Assembly: GCA_964564325.1 (NCBI GenBank)
Contig: CAZMBD010000096.1
Location: 1-7,401 of the forward strand
Source of the DNA: JAAZMA01 sp964564325
Lineage (GTDB): Bacteria > Bacillota > Clostridia > Tissierellales > Tepidimicrobiaceae
Length of the DNA: 7,401 nt
Direction: 5' to 3'
A model generated the notes under the pieces. That model was not told where the DNA came from, made no database searches, and saw only the letters and a program-made list of their open reading frames with translations. Shown piece by piece: positions 6,349 through 7,401 of the stretch (the stretch's first letter is position 1; each line of letters begins with the position of its first letter). A program made the translations under genes and the position numbers.

Positions 6349-7386
6349 CTAAGCGTATAATTTTTCAAAAATTTCTCTTAGTTCTTTGGATTCTCTCATT
6401 ATTTGTAAGGATATATCTGCGTGATCTTTTGTATAGCCATTTCCTACTATCATAGTAATGTCCTTGCCTACCCCTTCAGCACCTAGAGCTGCTTTAGTGA
6501 AACTAGTTGCCATACTGAAGAAATATACTAATCCTTTATCTTTTGTAAGTAATATACTAGTCATTTCTGTATTTGGTATGTTTACATTATTAATAACTAT
6601 ATCTGCCATTTCACCATCTGTGATTTCGCTTACTTTATTCATAAGCTCTACTGCATTTGTAGCATCCGCCTTAATATAGTAGTCTGCTAAATTTGCTTCT
6701 TTAGCTCTAGCTATGGTTTCATCTCTAGAACCTACACAAATTACTGTACCTGTAACTCCTGCACGTTTTTTAGCTTCATATAGACATAGCATTCCGGATT
6801 TTCCTGTTCCACCTATAACTACTACAGTATCCCCTGGTTTTACAAGTTTTGCAGTTTGAGCTGGAGCACCGGCTACATCTAGAACGGATAATGCTAAGTT
6901 TTCTGGTAGATCATCAGGTAATACTGCATATATTCCTGATTCAAATAATATAGCTTTTCCTTTAATATCTACTTGATCTACATCTGGTCTAATTTCTAAA
7001 AATTCATCTATTCTTAAAGGAGTTAGGGAAAGCGATACCAGTGTAGCTATTTTATCTCCAACTTTTAAATCAGTTTTACCTTCCAATGCTGATCCTATTT
7101 TTTCTACTGTTCCTATTAACATTCCACCAGAACCTGTTACTGGATTTTGATGTTTACCTCTTTCTTCTACTATGCCTTTCATTATTTTCTTGATTTCTTC
7201 CTGATCTCCACCAGCTTGTTCTTTTATTTGAGTAAAACTAGCTGAGTCTACATTTAAAGTTTGCACATCAATTAAAATTTCGTTGTCGTAAATTTCCATA
7301 TCATTATCAATTTTTAAAGCTGGTTGAGGTAATACCCCCTTTGGTTCTATTACTCTATGAGTACCATAAGGACATCCTTTTTTCAT
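6349..7386 (-). CDS. kdd: L-erythro-3,5-diaminohexanoate dehydrogenase
   Basis: Kdd oxidatively deaminates L-erythro-3,5-diaminohexanoate to (S)-5-amino-3-oxohexanoate and ammonia with NAD(P)+ (EC 1.4.1.11), the step following KamDE. The 345 residues match the family length. A Rossmann dinucleotide-binding segment VVVIGGTGKSGM is at 188-199, followed by a second strand ending VICVGSRDE (215-222), and there is a GROES-like N-terminal part (to about 150) of the medium-chain dehydrogenase type. Kdd-like N-terminal features are GCPYGTHRVIEPKGVLPQPA (residues 4-23) and HQNPVTGSGGMLIG (79-92). The start at 7386 has AAGGAGGA 7 nt upstream, at the very right edge. It is the first gene of the visible block and is separated from kamA by 134 bp. 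No promoter can be seen because only 15 nt upstream are included. Confidence 0.95.
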   Translation of the reverse strand: MKKGCPYGTHRVIEPKGVLPQPALKIDNDMEIYDNEILIDVQTLNVDSASFTQIKEQAGGDQEEIKKIMKGIVEERGKHQNPVTGSGGMLIGTVEKIGSALEGKTDLKVGDKIATLVSLSLTPLRIDEFLEIRPDVDQVDIKGKAILFESGIYAVLPDDLPENLALSVLDVAGAPAQTAKLVKPGDTVVVIGGTGKSGMLCLYEAKKRAGVTGTVICVGSRDETIARAKEANLADYYIKADATNAVELMNKVSEITDGEMADIVINNVNIPNTEMTSILLTKDKGLVYFFSMATSFTKAALGAEGVGKDITMIVGNGYTKDHADISLQIMRESKELREIFEKLYA

Positions 7387-7393
7387 AATATAT

Positions 7394-7401
7394 TCCTCCT
7401 T
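7394..7401 (-). promoter_or_regulatory. kdd ribosome binding site
   Basis: AAGGAGGA lies 7 nt before the ATG at 7386, a near-consensus site at the edge of the window. Confidence 0.85.

Overview
The window reads as a low-GC, anaerobic, amino-acid-fermenting Firmicute (Clostridia/Tissierellia-like). The support is an AT-rich sequence with ATA/AGA codons, strong AGGAGG-type ribosome binding sites, and a lysine-to-butyrate/acetate fermentation operon. The taxon is an inference from gene content and composition; no marker gene is present.

All six real genes lie on the minus strand and are transcribed from right to left: kdd (6349-7386), kamA (4937-6214), kamB (3657-4685), kamC (2018-3655), kamD (460-2013) and kamE (1-460, cut by the left edge). 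Together they cover the first three steps of lysine fermentation. KamA, a radical-SAM lysine 2,3-aminomutase, makes L-beta-lysine. KamD and KamE, the B12/PLP-dependent 5,6-aminomutase, make 3,5-diaminohexanoate. Kdd oxidises this to 5-amino-3-oxohexanoate. KamB and KamC are P-loop proteins, KamC being MutS-like, and are assigned to reactivation of the B12-dependent mutase. The later enzymes Kce and Kal are not in the window and would be expected just outside it. Nearly all catalytic and cofactor residues known in the characterised enzymes can be placed in these sequences.

The kamB-kamC-kamD-kamE block is very tightly packed, with junctions of +1, +4 and -1 nt. At each of these three junctions the ribosome binding site lies within the last codons of the preceding gene. 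kamB and kamD use TTG starts.

The only substantial non-coding parts flank kamA. Between kamB and kamA (4686-4936) there are two tandem 25-bp units built on GGGACAGTCCC, the start of a third, a 100-N assembly gap, and then an inverted copy. Between kamA and kdd (6215-6348) there is a degenerate copy of the same repeat plus two inverted repeats. kamA is therefore bracketed by members of one repeat family, and the assembly breaks inside it. This is the least ordinary part of the window; the genes themselves form a well-known pathway. No promoter, B12 or lysine riboswitch, tRNA, rRNA or CRISPR array was recognised.
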